NCBI GenBank assembly: GCA_017643165.1
Contig: JAEPNY010000002.1
Location: forward strand, 38,305 to 102,304
Source: Psychroserpens sp.
GTDB lineage: Bacteria > Bacteroidota > Bacteroidia > Flavobacteriales > Flavobacteriaceae
Direction of reading: 5' to 3'
DNA: 64,000 nucleotides
Made by a program: the position numbers and the translations under genes. This document shows positions 25,071-32,340 of this stretch, piece after piece. Under the pieces are notes generated by a model. That model worked only from the letters and a program-made list of their open reading frames with translations. It made no database searches and was not told where the DNA came from. Position 1 is the stretch's first letter. Each line of letters starts with the position of its first letter.

Positions 25071-26360
25071 TTATCGATTCTCTTCTAAGTCTGATGTAAA
25101 TATAATTTCTTTTGAACTAAGATCATTTTCAGTGTCTTTTAGTTCCTCAAAATCTTTAATATCTGCCTTGTTCAAATTCAACTTTAATACAAATAGTAGC
25201 AGAATACTAAACACGGTAAGGATACACATAATTCGCCATGTATTATCGAATCCTGTATAATTTACTAACTGCAATCCTGCATTGTGCCCAAAAATATGCG
25301 CTATTGAGAATGCCATGACATACATTGCCATATACTCTCCTTGATTGCCTCCTTTTGCACGTTCTAATGCAAACGCATTAGAGAATGGAAAAGTAATCAT
25401 TTCTCCAACCGTCATAAAAAGCATACTAACAACGAGTATACCTACCCATGGTGAAATTGTGAGTACAAGAAAACTCAAACCTAGCAAAATTGCACCAAAC
25501 AACATTAGACCAGCTTTAGTATATCTACTGTTTTCTAACCATTTGATCAATGGCATCTCAAGTATAAAAATGACCATACCATTAAATCCGAGCAATAGTC
25601 CTATTTCTAATTCTGTAAGCGAATGTACATCTTTGTAATACAGCGGCATGGTTGAAAAAAATTGCATAAATATGATTCCAAACAACAACATGGCTGCAAA
25701 GAAGATCCAGAATGGTTTATCCTTGTAAATAGACTTTGGTTCCTTTACTATAACTTCGTCAATTGGCTTAGATACTTTAGGGTTCAGGACGAGCATTAAC
25801 AAAATAGTCGCAAGAATACATGTTATACCATCGACCCAAAACAAGCCACCATAACCCAGCGTCGTTATTATCAAACCACCAACGGCTGGACCTGCTGAAA
25901 ATCCGAGGTTAATGGCTAAACGTATTAGTGTTACTGATCGTGTTTTATTCTCAGGTTTGCTATAAGCACTCATAGCCACAAACATGGCAGGTCTAAACGT
26001 ATCGGCAACAGCCATTACTAAAAAAATCCCTATACATAATGATGTAAAGGTTTGCAAATACTGTAGTATAACAAATAAAATACCTGTTGATAGCAGACTT
26101 CTAACCATGACTTTGTAATAGCCAATTCTGTCGGTAAGTTTGCCACCAATCCATGTTCCAACAACTGAACCTAATCCGAAAGCTGTCATTACCCAAGCCA
26201 CTTTACTTAATGAGAATCCGAGGTCATCTGTTAAATAAAGCGACAAAAATGGAATTACCATTGTTCCAGCACGATTAATTAATGTAATTAATGCTAACCA
26301 CCAAACTTCTGTTGAAAGCCCTTTAAAGGTGTTAAAATAATTTGTAAATAATGTCTTCAT
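25071..26360 (-). CDS. MFS-family transporter, DHA-like
   Basis: 429 residues from the ATG (MKTLFTNYFNTFKGLSTEVW); a GTG codon directly upstream is an alternative. Twelve hydrophobic segments, with the MFS loop 2-3 signature GGKLTDRIGYYKVMVRS and a duplicate six-span half. General type: proton-coupled exporter of the drug-H+ antiporter group. A C-terminal tail of about 40 charged residues is cytoplasmic. Upstream on the same strand are a short ORF and a terminator that together look like an attenuator. Confidence 0.85.
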   Translation of the reverse strand: MKTLFTNYFNTFKGLSTEVWWLALITLINRAGTMVIPFLSLYLTDDLGFSLSKVAWVMTAFGLGSVVGTWIGGKLTDRIGYYKVMVRSLLSTGILFVILQYLQTFTSLCIGIFLVMAVADTFRPAMFVAMSAYSKPENKTRSVTLIRLAINLGFSAGPAVGGLIITTLGYGGLFWVDGITCILATILLMLVLNPKVSKPIDEVIVKEPKSIYKDKPFWIFFAAMLLFGIIFMQFFSTMPLYYKDVHSLTELEIGLLLGFNGMVIFILEMPLIKWLENSRYTKAGLMLFGAILLGLSFLVLTISPWVGILVVSMLFMTVGEMITFPFSNAFALERAKGGNQGEYMAMYVMAFSIAHIFGHNAGLQLVNYTGFDNTWRIMCILTVFSILLLFVLKLNLNKADIKDFEELKDTENDLSSKEIIFTSDLEENR

Positions 26361-26403
26361 CACAAAAGATCATTTTTGCTAATTGTAAATCAGCAGGTTA
26401 TTA

Positions 26404-26436
26404 AAAATAAAAAGTCCGACGCTAACGTCGGACTTT
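26404..26436 (-). terminator. intrinsic terminator in the MFS gene leader
   Basis: AAAGTCCGAC-GTTAGC-GTCGGACTTT with a TTTTTATTTTT tract on the minus strand. It lies 44 bases upstream of the MFS ATG and downstream of a short ORF, so full-length expression requires termination to be overcome or a promoter in the remaining gap. Confidence 0.85.
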
Positions 26437-26466
26437 ATACAATTGATTGGTTAAATAATTATATCA

Positions 26467-26541
26467 TCATTGCATATAGTGTGCCCGACTCTTCCCGAAA
26501 GAGGTTTGTCTTTGCTTACATGTAATGACGTAATTTTTCAT
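26467..26541 (-). CDS. candidate leader peptide, 24 codons
   Basis: ATG-initiated frame beginning MKNYVITCKQRQTSFGK and ending in HYMQ, TGA stop, about 15 bases after the predicted transcription start and 30 bases before the terminator stem. Basic and aromatic composition. No known family; likely regulatory rather than functional as a protein if the attenuator model holds. Confidence 0.45.
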   Translation of the reverse strand: MKNYVITCKQRQTSFGKSRAHYMQ

Positions 26542-26589
26542 TTTGGTTTTTATTTGTTCCCCAAAGCTATTAAAAATATTTTGAAGTTG

Positions 26590-26597
26590 TACTTTTG
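26590..26597 (+). promoter_or_regulatory. -7 promoter element of the DUF1684 lipoprotein gene
   Basis: TACTTTTG, exact consensus, 17 bases before the ATG at 26615. It decides the start: the upstream ATG at 26600 would lie before the transcription start. Confidence 0.5.
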
Positions 26598-26614
26598 AAA
26601 TGAAAACTTCTGTT

Positions 26615-27217
26615 ATGAAACACATATTTATACTTTTTTTATTGGTCTCAGCACTGAGTTGTGCTCAAGAAAAAAGACCAATTGCTGGCGAAACTGAATT
26701 CCAACGCGAAATGAATGCAGATTTCAAGGATGCGACAAAATCACCACTTAAAGATAAGGATCGAAAGAAATTCAAAGGCTTAGATTTTTTTAAGTTTGAT
26801 TCAACATATGTCGTGAAAGCAGCCTTCGTTAGAACACCTGAAGAACGTGTATTCAAAATGAAAACGACTACCGATCGATTACCAGAATATGTGAAATATG
26901 GAATTTTAACATTTGAGCTTGACGGGAAGTCATATCAATTAAATGTCTACCAAAATCAAAATTTAATTAATAAACCAGGATTTGAGAATTACTTATTCTT
27001 ACCTTTCTTGGATAATACTAATGGCGATTCAAGTTATGGTGGTGGTAGATATATAGAAATGAGAATTCCAGAAAGTGAATCTGTGATTATTGATTTCAAT
27101 ACGGCTTATAACCCTTATTGCGCATACAATGAAAAGTACTCTTGTCCAATAGTACCTCGTGAGAATTACTTAGATCTTGATATTAGGGCTGGTGTTAAAG
27201 CATTTAAAAAGCACTAA
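26615..27217 (+). CDS. DUF1684 lipoprotein
   Basis: 200 residues from MKHIFILFLLVSALSC (lipidation Cys16; the lipobox ALSC is slightly non-canonical, as often in Bacteroidota). The mature part carries the DUF1684 hallmarks: LTFELDGKSYQLNVYQNQN, FLPFLDNTNGDSSYGGGRY, IDFNTAYNPYCAYNEKYSC and CPIVPRENYLDLDIRAGVKA. Its biochemical role is not established. Stop overlaps the convergent crcB stop by 4 bases. Confidence 0.88.
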   Translation: MKHIFILFLLVSALSCAQEKRPIAGETEFQREMNADFKDATKSPLKDKDRKKFKGLDFFKFDSTYVVKAAFVRTPEERVFKMKTTTDRLPEYVKYGILTFELDGKSYQLNVYQNQNLINKPGFENYLFLPFLDNTNGDSSYGGGRYIEMRIPESESVIIDFNTAYNPYCAYNEKYSCPIVPRENYLDLDIRAGVKAFKKH

Positions 27218-27582
27218 GACTTCACTAGAAACATTCCAAGAAAAACGGCTAGAAAGCCCACTATAAAACTTCCTATAGTGTAGAGTGCAAAAGAGGTGAA
27301 ATCTCCTGATTTCAATAGAACGTGATTTTCATACGCGAAGGTTGAGAAGGTAGTAAAACCTCCACAGAATCCAGTTGCTAGTAATAAGGTTTGATTAGTA
27401 GTAAGCGAATCATTTTTAGCTGCTAACCCCAATATAATGCCTATAAGAAGACTACCTAGGATATTAGCAGCGAATGTACCATAAGGAATGCCATCACTTG
27501 GATTATTAAGATATTTGCCTATGATATATCTAAGTACACTACCAATGCCACCACCAAAAAAGACTAATAATACTTGTTTCAT
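27214..27582 (-). CDS. crcB: fluoride ion channel (Fluc/CrcB)
   Basis: 122 residues, four transmembrane helices. Signature segments: GGGIGSVLRYIIG, FAANILGSLLIG with the pore Asn, and GFCGGFTTFSTFAYE, which contains the central Na+ site and the Phe box. Dual-topology dimers export fluoride. The ATG directly follows the stop codon of the SRPBCC/GyrI-like gene, so the two are translationally linked. I see no fluoride riboswitch upstream of the pair. Confidence 0.95.
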   Translation of the reverse strand: MKQVLLVFFGGGIGSVLRYIIGKYLNNPSDGIPYGTFAANILGSLLIGIILGLAAKNDSLTTNQTLLLATGFCGGFTTFSTFAYENHVLLKSGDFTSFALYTIGSFIVGFLAVFLGMFLVKS

Positions 27583-28605
27583 TTATTCTACCGCTAAATA
27601 GATTTCTGTTTTCCACTGTGCAGGATTTGGTGTGGATATTGGATCTGTGAGATACATTTCAATTTTTGGTCCAGCATCTATTAATACCAAATTGTTCTCC
27701 TCTATATAAGTCATCGTTTCTTCCCAAGCTGTTTTTAAATTTTCATAATCACCAGTAAGTACTGTTTTTACAGTCTTAAACGGTTCTAACTGACCCGTTA
27801 AAATATCAGGTTCAGTGGAAGTCATTTTAGATGATGTTGGAATACAACAAGAAAAAATAACAGCATCATTTGCTTCATCCCATTTATGATATATAACAAA
27901 AGGAACGCCAGCCATTTTAATATTATTACTAATAGCGTAGCCTCCAATTCTAGGCATCATTTCTTGCATTTTTTCCTTAAAATCTGACATCCTACAGGAA
28001 GTAGTATTGTATAAATAAAAGCCGCCACTATGTTGTGTTATACCTTCTACATCAACTGAAAATTGTTTCATGTCGGATTGCACAATACTATCTAACTTGA
28101 ATAGTCCTCTTTCAAAATTTGGTCCAGTGTTCTCTTCTATAGTGCCCTTAAATGCAACATACATTTTTGTCATAAAATCTTGTTCGCCAGACATAGACCA
28201 CGTCACTTTAGTTCCGTTGGCTTGTGGTTCAAAAGACCAATTTACGTTAGATGAAGTTTCGAAAGGTTCAACAAAATCGATACGTTGATCAATAGATGCG
28301 TTTTCGACCGTTTGTAAAGTGGTCATACTACCAACACCAAGAATATCACCATTCCAGGAATAATTCGCCTGAGAGCCACTCGTCCTTTCGCCATAGGTAA
28401 TTTTAGCCAAAGTGTCTTGTTCGAGCCATGGTGAAAAACGTGGCCATTCCTTGAATTCATTAACGGTTTGGTAAACAACTTCTGCAGGTGCATTGATCAC
28501 TTTATGACGTTCAAATGAAAAATCATTTGGCTGAACAGCTATATAAATTGCAAATCCAATTATAAAGATGAGCAATAAGAAGAATATGTATTTGAGCGCT
28601 TTCAT
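27583..28605 (-). CDS. membrane-anchored SRPBCC domain protein fused to a GyrI-like domain
   Basis: 340 residues from MKALKYIFFLLLIFIIGFAI: one N-terminal transmembrane anchor (5-24); an SRPBCC (START-like) domain about 30-180 (HKVINAPAEVVYQTVNEFKE, SGSQANYSWNG); and a C-terminal GyrI-like/AraC effector-binding domain about 190-340 (GFYLYNTTSCRMSDFKEKM, GVPFVIYHKWD, PAQWKTEIYLAVE). Both are small-molecule-binding folds, so it is probably a membrane-tethered binding or sensing protein. An in-frame extension of 46 codons upstream overlaps a terminator and is unlikely. Cotranscribed with crcB. Confidence 0.8.
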   Translation of the reverse strand: MKALKYIFFLLLIFIIGFAIYIAVQPNDFSFERHKVINAPAEVVYQTVNEFKEWPRFSPWLEQDTLAKITYGERTSGSQANYSWNGDILGVGSMTTLQTVENASIDQRIDFVEPFETSSNVNWSFEPQANGTKVTWSMSGEQDFMTKMYVAFKGTIEENTGPNFERGLFKLDSIVQSDMKQFSVDVEGITQHSGGFYLYNTTSCRMSDFKEKMQEMMPRIGGYAISNNIKMAGVPFVIYHKWDEANDAVIFSCCIPTSSKMTSTEPDILTGQLEPFKTVKTVLTGDYENLKTAWEETMTYIEENNLVLIDAGPKIEMYLTDPISTPNPAQWKTEIYLAVE

Positions 28606-28665
28606 AGTAAAGATTGATTTGTTTGAAAGTGTTAGGTACTCAAAGATAATCAAATTGAAAAACAA

Positions 28666-28698
28666 AAAACAGGATGTGAATCGTTCACATCCTGTTTT
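28666..28698 (-). terminator. terminator of the 61-residue membrane protein gene
   Basis: AAAACAGGATGTGAA / TTCACATCCTGTTTT, a 15-bp perfect stem with a 3-base loop; the T-rich tract is stronger on the minus strand. Confidence 0.9.
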
Positions 28699-28729
28699 GA
28701 TTTTATTTGCAGTTACTAAAATTTGTGTA

Positions 28730-28915
28730 TTAAACGAACACAAACTTTATAGTTGCGATCATGGCAATGAAGGCAATAAATGCGATTAACACCCAAACAC
28801 TGCCTTTGTAGTAGCGTCTGTGAAGTTTTAAATCTCGTCGATATGCAAAGAATATGATCACTATAAATGCTATGGCAAATAAAATTCCAAATGTCCATTG
28901 TCCGGTTGTAAACAT
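28730..28915 (-). CDS. small conserved-looking membrane protein
   Basis: 61 residues, two transmembrane helices: about 8-24 (FGILFAIAFIVIIFFAY) and 41-60 (VWVLIAFIAFIAMIATIKF), joined by a strongly basic cytoplasmic loop RRDLKLHRRYYKGS. Similar two-span proteins of about 60 residues occur widely in flavobacteria, as I recall; function unknown. Its own strong terminator follows. Confidence 0.75.
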   Translation of the reverse strand: MFTTGQWTFGILFAIAFIVIIFFAYRRDLKLHRRYYKGSVWVLIAFIAFIAMIATIKFVFV

Positions 28916-29047
28916 ATCTTTATAATTTCTGTAAAAATAATTATTCCTTTTATAAAATTATCTAAATAAAATGTGAATATTGCAATGATGACGGGCTATA
29001 GGTCTGTAATTTCGATTAAAAGTCAAAAAATTAACCACGAACGAAAT

Positions 29048-29434
29048 ATGAAAGATAAAATTGACGCGGTAAAAGCGTTTCATACAGCATTTAAAATAGG
29101 ACACAGAGAAACACCAATGGCCGACCTTGGTATCGAAAAAAACATGCTTCGCTATAAATTAATGCGCGAAGAAAATGAAGAATATCTGGAAGCGGCTAAT
29201 GATAATGATTTAGTCGAAGTTGCCGATGCCTTAGGTGATATGTTATATATATTATGTGGAACCATCATAGAACATGGGTTGCAATATAAAATTGAAGAAG
29301 TGTTTAATGAAATTCAACGAAGTAATATGAGTAAACTAGGTGAGGACGGTGAGCCTATTTATCGTGAAGATGGCAAAGTTCTTAAAGGGCCAAACTATTT
29401 CAAACCACACATCAAAGAAATCTTAGAGTCATAA
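29048..29434 (+). CDS. MazG-like / phosphoribosyl-ATP pyrophosphohydrolase-like NTP pyrophosphatase
   Basis: 128 residues from the ATG (MKDKIDAVKAFHTAFKIGHR). The all-alpha NTP-PPase signature is present: LMREENEEYLEAANDNDLVE followed by VADALGDMLYILCGTI, i.e. EExxE and ExxD metal-binding motifs. Such enzymes hydrolyse nucleoside triphosphates to monophosphate and pyrophosphate; this subfamily is uncharacterised and is not the HisE of histidine synthesis. An in-frame start 25 codons upstream adds a non-conserved basic extension and is less likely. Confidence 0.85.
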   Translation: MKDKIDAVKAFHTAFKIGHRETPMADLGIEKNMLRYKLMREENEEYLEAANDNDLVEVADALGDMLYILCGTIIEHGLQYKIEEVFNEIQRSNMSKLGEDGEPIYREDGKVLKGPNYFKPHIKEILES

Positions 29435-29465
29435 AAAAAAGAGCCAACTGGCTCTTTTTTTTATT
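29433..29465. terminator. bidirectional terminator between the NTP-PPase gene and ilvE
   Basis: GAGCC-AACT-GGCTC flanked by eight A and eight T residues. The ilvE stop codon lies within the T-tract. Confidence 0.85.
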
Positions 29466-30534
29466 TTACTGGATATCTCCAGTTATGTTTATCTTCAGCT
29501 AAATTGTGCTGAATATGTAGCATTTCCTTTTTCATTTTTGCTGCATAACCAGTAGTGCCAAGATCGTCAAGCTCATATATCTTATCCTGATACTCAAAAG
29601 CTGATATTTCACTAATAACAGCGGCAGTACCAGAACCAAATATTTCCTTTAGGGATCCATTATTAGCTGCATCCACTATCTCTTGGACTTTAATAGGTCG
29701 AACTTCAACGTTTATATTGTTGTCTTTTGCTAATTGGATTACACTCTTACGCGTAACACCATCAAGAATTCGATCACTTGTAGGTGCCGTTATTAGGGTG
29801 TCATTTATTCTAAAGAATACGTTCATAGTACCAGCTTCTTCCAAATAAGAATGCGTACTTGAATCGGTCCAAATAACTTGCTGAAATCCTTTTTGTTGGG
29901 CTAATTTCGTAGGATAGAACTGCGCTGCATAATTACCAGCAGCTTTTGCGAATCCGACACCACCATCAGCCGAACGACTAAAATGTTCTGCGATGACCAC
30001 CTTTACTTTACCTTTATAGTAAGGTGATACTGGAGAACAGATTATCATAAAGCGATACGTTTCAGAAGGTGCTGCCGAAATGATTGGTTCTGTCGCAATA
30101 GCAAACGGTCTAACGTATAACGAATTTCCAACACCAGATTGAATCCAATCTTTATCTAAATTCAATAATGTATTAAGTCCTTCAAAAAAGTAGTCTTCTG
30201 GGAATTCTGGCATGGCTAAACGCGCACAAGACTTATTGATACGTTTAAAGTTCTCTTCTGGTCTGAATAAGAACACGTCTCCTTGCTCATCTTTATAGGC
30301 TTTCATACCCTCAAATACGGCCTGACCGTAATGAAACACACGCGCTGATGGTTCCATAGGCATTGGTCCGTAAGGTACGATTTTAGGTTGCTGCCATTGG
30401 CCATCAACAAAATCGCACATGAACATATGGTCTGTAAAGGTGACTCCAAATGCTAAATCCTTGAAATTAACATCTTGAAGTCGCGATGAACTTGCTTTTT
30501 CTATGTGTAAGTTACTTGTATATGTTTCTGCCAT
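29461..30534 (-). CDS. ilvE: branched-chain amino acid aminotransferase
   Basis: 357 residues, fold-type IV PLP enzyme of the longer BCAT group II. Landmarks: MEPSARVFHYGQAVFEGMKA, NSLYVRPFAIATEP, GGVGFAKAAGNYAAQFYPTK with the PLP lysine region, EEAGTMNVFFRIND, and LDGVTRKSVIQLAKD. Transfers amino groups between Leu/Ile/Val and 2-oxoglutarate. An exact -7 element TAATTTTG lies at 30563-30556 on its strand. Monocistronic by position. Confidence 0.95.
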   Translation of the reverse strand: MAETYTSNLHIEKASSSRLQDVNFKDLAFGVTFTDHMFMCDFVDGQWQQPKIVPYGPMPMEPSARVFHYGQAVFEGMKAYKDEQGDVFLFRPEENFKRINKSCARLAMPEFPEDYFFEGLNTLLNLDKDWIQSGVGNSLYVRPFAIATEPIISAAPSETYRFMIICSPVSPYYKGKVKVVIAEHFSRSADGGVGFAKAAGNYAAQFYPTKLAQQKGFQQVIWTDSSTHSYLEEAGTMNVFFRINDTLITAPTSDRILDGVTRKSVIQLAKDNNINVEVRPIKVQEIVDAANNGSLKEIFGSGTAAVISEISAFEYQDKIYELDDLGTTGYAAKMKKEMLHIQHNLAEDKHNWRYPVK

Positions 30535-30555
30535 TCTTGGTTGTTTTTAGTACTG

Positions 30556-30563
30556 CAAAATTA
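30556..30563 (-). promoter_or_regulatory. -7 promoter element of ilvE
   Basis: TAATTTTG on the minus strand, exact consensus, 21 bases before the ATG. Confidence 0.45.
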
Positions 30564-30650
30564 GTCATTTATGAGCGGTTAAAAAACATAATATTTTCTA
30601 AAAAAATCCGTATCTTTATAGCTTAAATTATCTATATAAATCTTATCAAA

Positions 30651-31160
30651 ATGAAACACTTTTTTTCACTAGTATTTATCGCTTTAATCTTTGTAGCTTG
30701 TAAACAAGAAACGAAACAAACAGAAGAAGTTACAGAGGCCGAAACTCAAGAAATTGCCTATGCTTCTTTTGGTAAGGAGATCAATGATGCAGATGCGTTG
30801 ACCGCTGCAATCATGGCTGATAAATATGCAAATATGACAGTAGGTGATTCTACTATCGTGAAAATGATCGCTAAAGTTGATGAAGTATGTCAAGCAAAAG
30901 GTTGTTGGATGAAATTAGATCTTCCAGATGGTGAACAAGTCATGGTAAAATTTAAAGATTACGGTTTCTTTATGCCGAAAGATATTGCAGGTAAAGAAGT
31001 GATTATAAATGGAAAAGCATTTGTTAATGAAGTGCCAGTCGATGAACAGCGTCACTATGCTGAAGATGCTGGAGCAACACCTGAAGAAATTGCTGAAATT
31101 ACTGAACCAAAGAAGACCTATTCATTTACCGCTGATGGTGTACTTCTTAAAACCGAATAA
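30651..31160 (+). CDS. DUF4920 lipoprotein
   Basis: 169 residues. Lipoprotein signal MKHFFSLVFIALIFVAC (Cys17), an acidic linker, then the OB-like DUF4920 domain: ASFGKEINDADALTAAIMAD, KVDEVCQAKGCWMKLDLPDG, VKFKDYGFFMPKDIAGKEVI and GKAFVNEVPVDEQRHYAED. The two Cys in VCQAKGCWM are typical of the family, which I associate with periplasmic metal or redox contexts. The stop shares a base with the start of the next gene (TAATG), so translation is coupled to the CxxCH lipoprotein. Confidence 0.88.
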   Translation: MKHFFSLVFIALIFVACKQETKQTEEVTEAETQEIAYASFGKEINDADALTAAIMADKYANMTVGDSTIVKMIAKVDEVCQAKGCWMKLDLPDGEQVMVKFKDYGFFMPKDIAGKEVIINGKAFVNEVPVDEQRHYAEDAGATPEEIAEITEPKKTYSFTADGVLLKTE

Positions 31161-31609
31161 TGAAGACATTCATTAGTTTTTTTCTTGCGTTATGCGTTCT
31201 AAGCTGCACGTCGACCTCCAAAGAAGAGAAGACCGTTAAAATCATTGATGGCAGTACATTATATGAAGTGTATCAACCGTCTGAAATGTCCTCACTTATG
31301 AAAGGGATGTACGCCTACAATGAAAAAGTAAAGAAGGATATTACCAAGGGCACTTTGTCAACTGAGTTTCCTGATGAATTTCTTAAAATTCATACGGCAG
31401 AATTATCAGATACTAAAACACGAACTGATAATTTTCAACTATATTCTGGGAAGTATATTGAAGCGCAGCGTCTAGTTTTTGTCGAGGATACGGTTAGCAC
31501 TCTAGTAAAGCGTCATAATGATGCCATTGACATGTGTATTGCCTGCCATAAAACAGAGTGTACTGGACCGATTCCAAAAATTAAAAAACTACTGATCTCA
31601 GAGGAGTAG
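31160..31609 (+). CDS. cytochrome c-like lipoprotein with one CxxCH
   Basis: 149 residues. Lipoprotein signal MKTFISFFLALCVLSC (Cys16). A mostly helical body ends in DAIDMCIACHKTECTGPIP: a heme-attachment motif C126-I-A-C129-H130 close to the C-terminus, the layout of cytochrome c'-type four-helix proteins. Three further C-terminal features (TEC, GPIP) are conserved-looking. Electron partner unknown. Overlaps both neighbours by one base, in the order DUF4920 - this gene - mnmD. Confidence 0.75.
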   Translation: MKTFISFFLALCVLSCTSTSKEEKTVKIIDGSTLYEVYQPSEMSSLMKGMYAYNEKVKKDITKGTLSTEFPDEFLKIHTAELSDTKTRTDNFQLYSGKYIEAQRLVFVEDTVSTLVKRHNDAIDMCIACHKTECTGPIPKIKKLLISEE

Positions 31610-32286
31610 TGAAACGAAAAATTATTACAACGGCAGATGGTTCTAAAACCATTCAAATTGAAGAATGGAATGAACAATACCATTCAAAGCACGGAGCTGT
31701 TCAAGAAGCAAATCATGTTTATTTAGAGCATGGTTTGCTTTTTTTTATTTCTGAATTCCATAGAGATAGCATGCAACCTATTTCAGTATTAGAAATTGGA
31801 TTTGGAACAGGTTTGAATGCGTCTTTAACCCTTCAGAAGGCTAACACTTTAAAATGTAATGTAGACTATATAGGTGTTGAAGCCTATCCTGTAAAACCTG
31901 AAGAACTCAATGTGTTAGATTATCCTAAATACATTGATTTAGACCCTAAATTATTTCAACAACTTCATAGTACTAATTGGGAGACCCAATACAAGATTTC
32001 AGATTATTTTAAGCTTACTAAACTTCAAAAGTTCTTCAAAGAATTAACTTTTGAAAATGAATTTGATGTCATTTATTACGATGCGTTTGGTGCTCGCGTA
32101 CAACCAGAATTATGGACAGCTGATATGTTTAAGATTATGTATAAGGCACTAAAGCCTAATGGCGTTCTTACCACTTATGCAGCAATAGGAGAAGTGCGTC
32201 GAACATTGAGCGCACTTGGATTCGAGGTTGAGCGATTACAAGGTCCTCCAGGGAAACGCCATATGCTCAGAGCCATAAAACGTTAA
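31609..32286 (+). CDS. mnmD: tRNA 5-methylaminomethyl-2-thiouridine methyltransferase (MnmD)
   Basis: 225 residues from a GTG start that overlaps the preceding TAG (TAGTG); no ATG is available nearby. Rossmann methyltransferase with LEIGFGTGLNASL (SAM motif), YYDAFGARVQPELWTADMF and the C-terminal ERLQGPPGKRHMLRAIK that define MnmD (the methyltransferase half of MnmC, here without the FAD oxidase half). Acts on the wobble uridine of tRNAs. The tight coupling to two exported proteins is not explained by this function. Confidence 0.88.
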   Translation: MKRKIITTADGSKTIQIEEWNEQYHSKHGAVQEANHVYLEHGLLFFISEFHRDSMQPISVLEIGFGTGLNASLTLQKANTLKCNVDYIGVEAYPVKPEELNVLDYPKYIDLDPKLFQQLHSTNWETQYKISDYFKLTKLQKFFKELTFENEFDVIYYDAFGARVQPELWTADMFKIMYKALKPNGVLTTYAAIGEVRRTLSALGFEVERLQGPPGKRHMLRAIKR

Positions 32287-32325
32287 ACCCGTATTAAAGT
32301 CTGGAAGTCACGTCACCCTTTATCG

Positions 32326-32333
32326 TAACTTTG
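32326..32333 (+). promoter_or_regulatory. -7 promoter element very close to the epimerase gene start
   Basis: TAACTTTG, exact consensus; only 7 bases separate it from the ATG, so the transcript would be leaderless or nearly so. Confidence 0.5.
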
Positions 32334-32340
32334 TAATCTA

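Larger units (their letters stand above)
26404..26569 (-). promoter_or_regulatory. candidate attenuation leader of the MFS exporter gene
   Basis: In minus-strand order: -7 element TAGCTTTG (26569-26562), a 24-codon ORF, a hairpin CTCTT-TCGGG-AAGAG within that ORF, then GTCGG, which can pair with CCGAC in the 5' arm of the terminator, then the terminator. Mutually exclusive pairings of this kind allow ribosome position on the short ORF to decide termination, as in antibiotic-induced efflux leaders. The pairing scheme is my manual inference. Confidence 0.5.

Noticed and set aside
28606-28665. Fluoride riboswitch upstream of the SRPBCC-crcB pair
   Set aside because: The region is short and AT-rich and I could not build the characteristic pseudoknot by hand.
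27583-28743. Long form of the SRPBCC protein starting at 28743
   Set aside because: The extra 46 codons run through a strong terminator and precede a clear membrane anchor that starts at MKALKY.
28568-28789. Plus-strand open frame of 73 codons
   Set aside because: It covers a 15-bp terminator stem and two genes on the other strand; almost certainly a shadow.
28716-28898. Alternative minus-strand frame of 60 codons overlapping the small membrane protein
   Set aside because: The 61-residue frame has two clear membrane helices with a basic loop; the alternative is His/Cys/Ile-rich without structure.
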